Source: Bugula neritina | Lineage: Eukaryota; Bryozoa; Gymnolaemata; Cheilostomatida; Bugulidae | NCBI GenBank assembly: GCA_964035545.1 | Contig: OZ037765.1 | Location: 5,019,698-5,083,697, forward strand | Direction of reading: 5' to 3' | DNA: 64,000 nt | Shown here: piece by piece, positions 52,783 through 64,000 of the stretch | Layout of the letters: every line of letters begins with the position of its first letter | Numbering within the stretch: the first letter of the stretch is position 1 | The notes under the pieces: generated by a model | The model's input: only the letters and a program-made list of their open reading frames with translations | The model's database searches: none | Told to the model about the DNA's origin: nothing | Translations under genes and position numbers: made by a program

Positions 52783-53241
52783 ATTGTCTAGAAAAAAAGT
52801 TCATGAACAACCGTTTGTTTAGAGAACAGACAGATAACAGAAAATATTATTTTTCCATGCCAGTTTATACTATTTCTCTTTATTTATCAATAGATCATAG
52901 TTATTATTATAGGTATTTGATTTATTTCAATTCTTACCTTTTAATTATTATTATACACTTCAAAAAGCTACAGGTTATACACATTCTATACAGTTTTAAA
53001 ATATAAAATTTTAAGTTGAAATTGGTTAATTTTTAAAGATGTATTAAACCATAATTTGGTCATTTAGCATAAACTGTTCTTTGGACATGCGTGTTGTAAA
53101 TTATTGTCGTTGGTTTGGATTCATTGTAATTCATACAACAGGTTTGTTAGCATGAAAGCTCTCCTCTAAAAACGCAGGTATATGTTAAATCTCCAGTCTA
53201 AATAATTTTAACAGCCCATTAAGCTGGTGGTTTGACTTTGT

Positions 53242-63570
<10,329 letters not shown>

Positions 63571-64000
63571 CTGAAAGAACACAGCTTCCTGTAACGTAAC
63601 TTTACTATTAGAAGTGTCATTATGTACCTAAAAATGGTTTATGGCAAGGGTGGGCAACTTCTTTTAGATAAGGGCTAAGTTCAGAAGTCAGCCAAAATGA
63701 AGGGTCAAATAATAAATTTCATTATAATAAAGTGATTTGTCACCAAACCTATACTGTGCTAATCAGGATGCATATAATAGTTTTTACTTACTCTAAGTAT
63801 TAAAAGGGCCACTGAAAATGGGCAAAAGGTCACAGGTGACTCTGGAGTTTTCAGTTGCCCACTCCTGGTCAATGGTTTTATGTAAGATGATTGAAGTTAA
63901 ACTTATACATTATGTTAAAATTTTTTAAGCATGTTGAGATACTTTTAAATATTTTATGGGCATTAATGTTTTGTTTAAAATAGCTTTGTTAGTTGAAAAA
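63571..64000 (-). other. Intron upstream of the first visible Sema exon
   Basis: No further Sema exon is visible before the right edge. Most of the stretch is occupied by the element at 63645-63867. Confidence 0.5.
63645..63867. mobile_element. hAT-type MITE
   Basis: Left end CAAGGGTGGGCAACT and right end AGTTGCCCACTCCTG form 15-bp inverted repeats with two mismatches, of the CAGGGGTGGGCAA kind known from hAT elements. Flanking 8-mers GTTTATGG and GTCAATGG agree at six of eight positions, as expected of an aged 8-bp target duplication. It has no coding capacity. Confidence 0.65.

Larger units (their letters stand above)
51728..53241. other. Spacer between genes D and F
   Basis: It should contain the promoter and leader of gene D and the 3' UTR of gene F. 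About 60 bases upstream of the D start match the region upstream of gene C (GGACTAGCCTCTACTTATTG is identical). A perfect hairpin (52000-52034) and a GT microsatellite (52701-52782) lie here. No coding exon is seen. Confidence 0.5.

Overview
This window is nuclear DNA from an animal, most likely a marine-type invertebrate; the species cannot be read from it. It is AT-rich and full of small GT-AG introns, microsatellites, MITEs and a tRNA-derived SINE family. Its genes are animal-specific: a LIM/EPLIN-like cytoskeletal protein, a semaphorin, and Ig/FN3 surface proteins. Exons were called by hand, using acceptor and donor sites, reading-frame phase across each junction, and comparison between paralogues. 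There was no transcript evidence.

Left part (1-29.9 kb). Two minus-strand exons of an unrecognised gene lie at 290-1018. After about 4 kb of non-coding low-complexity DNA comes a plus-strand locus from 5123 to 25895. Its first half encodes one LIM domain that reads like EPLIN/LIMA1. Its second half has its own good start codon (12789) and encodes an acidic protein with about ten copies of a roughly 33-residue KFESG-type repeat, including an EPLIN-like KKLNINW stretch. The two halves may be one gene with an internal promoter. A bridging exon was not found, so they are listed separately. About 4 kb of apparently gene-free DNA follows.

Right part (29.9-63.6 kb). Four related genes form a cluster. 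Genes C (29890-36164, +), E (36931-45647, +) and D (46809-51727, -) each encode a secreted protein of about 490 residues: signal peptide, three Ig domains, one FN3-like domain, and a hydrophobic C-terminus resembling a GPI-anchor signal. Gene F (53242 to at least 63570, -, cut by the right edge) is a semaphorin: Sema, PSI, one Ig, two FN3-like domains and the same type of tail. C and D are an inverted duplicate pair facing each other across E. Exon lengths and phases are nearly identical between the four genes (90, 111, 144-147, 212, 122, 184 nt). The Ig/FN3 part of the semaphorin and the three Sema-less genes therefore share a common exon cassette.

The most interesting proposal is this cluster: a semaphorin beside three apparently GPI-anchored relatives that lack the Sema and PSI domains. 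They could be co-receptors, decoys or recognition molecules. That role is inference; the gene structures are read directly from the sequence.
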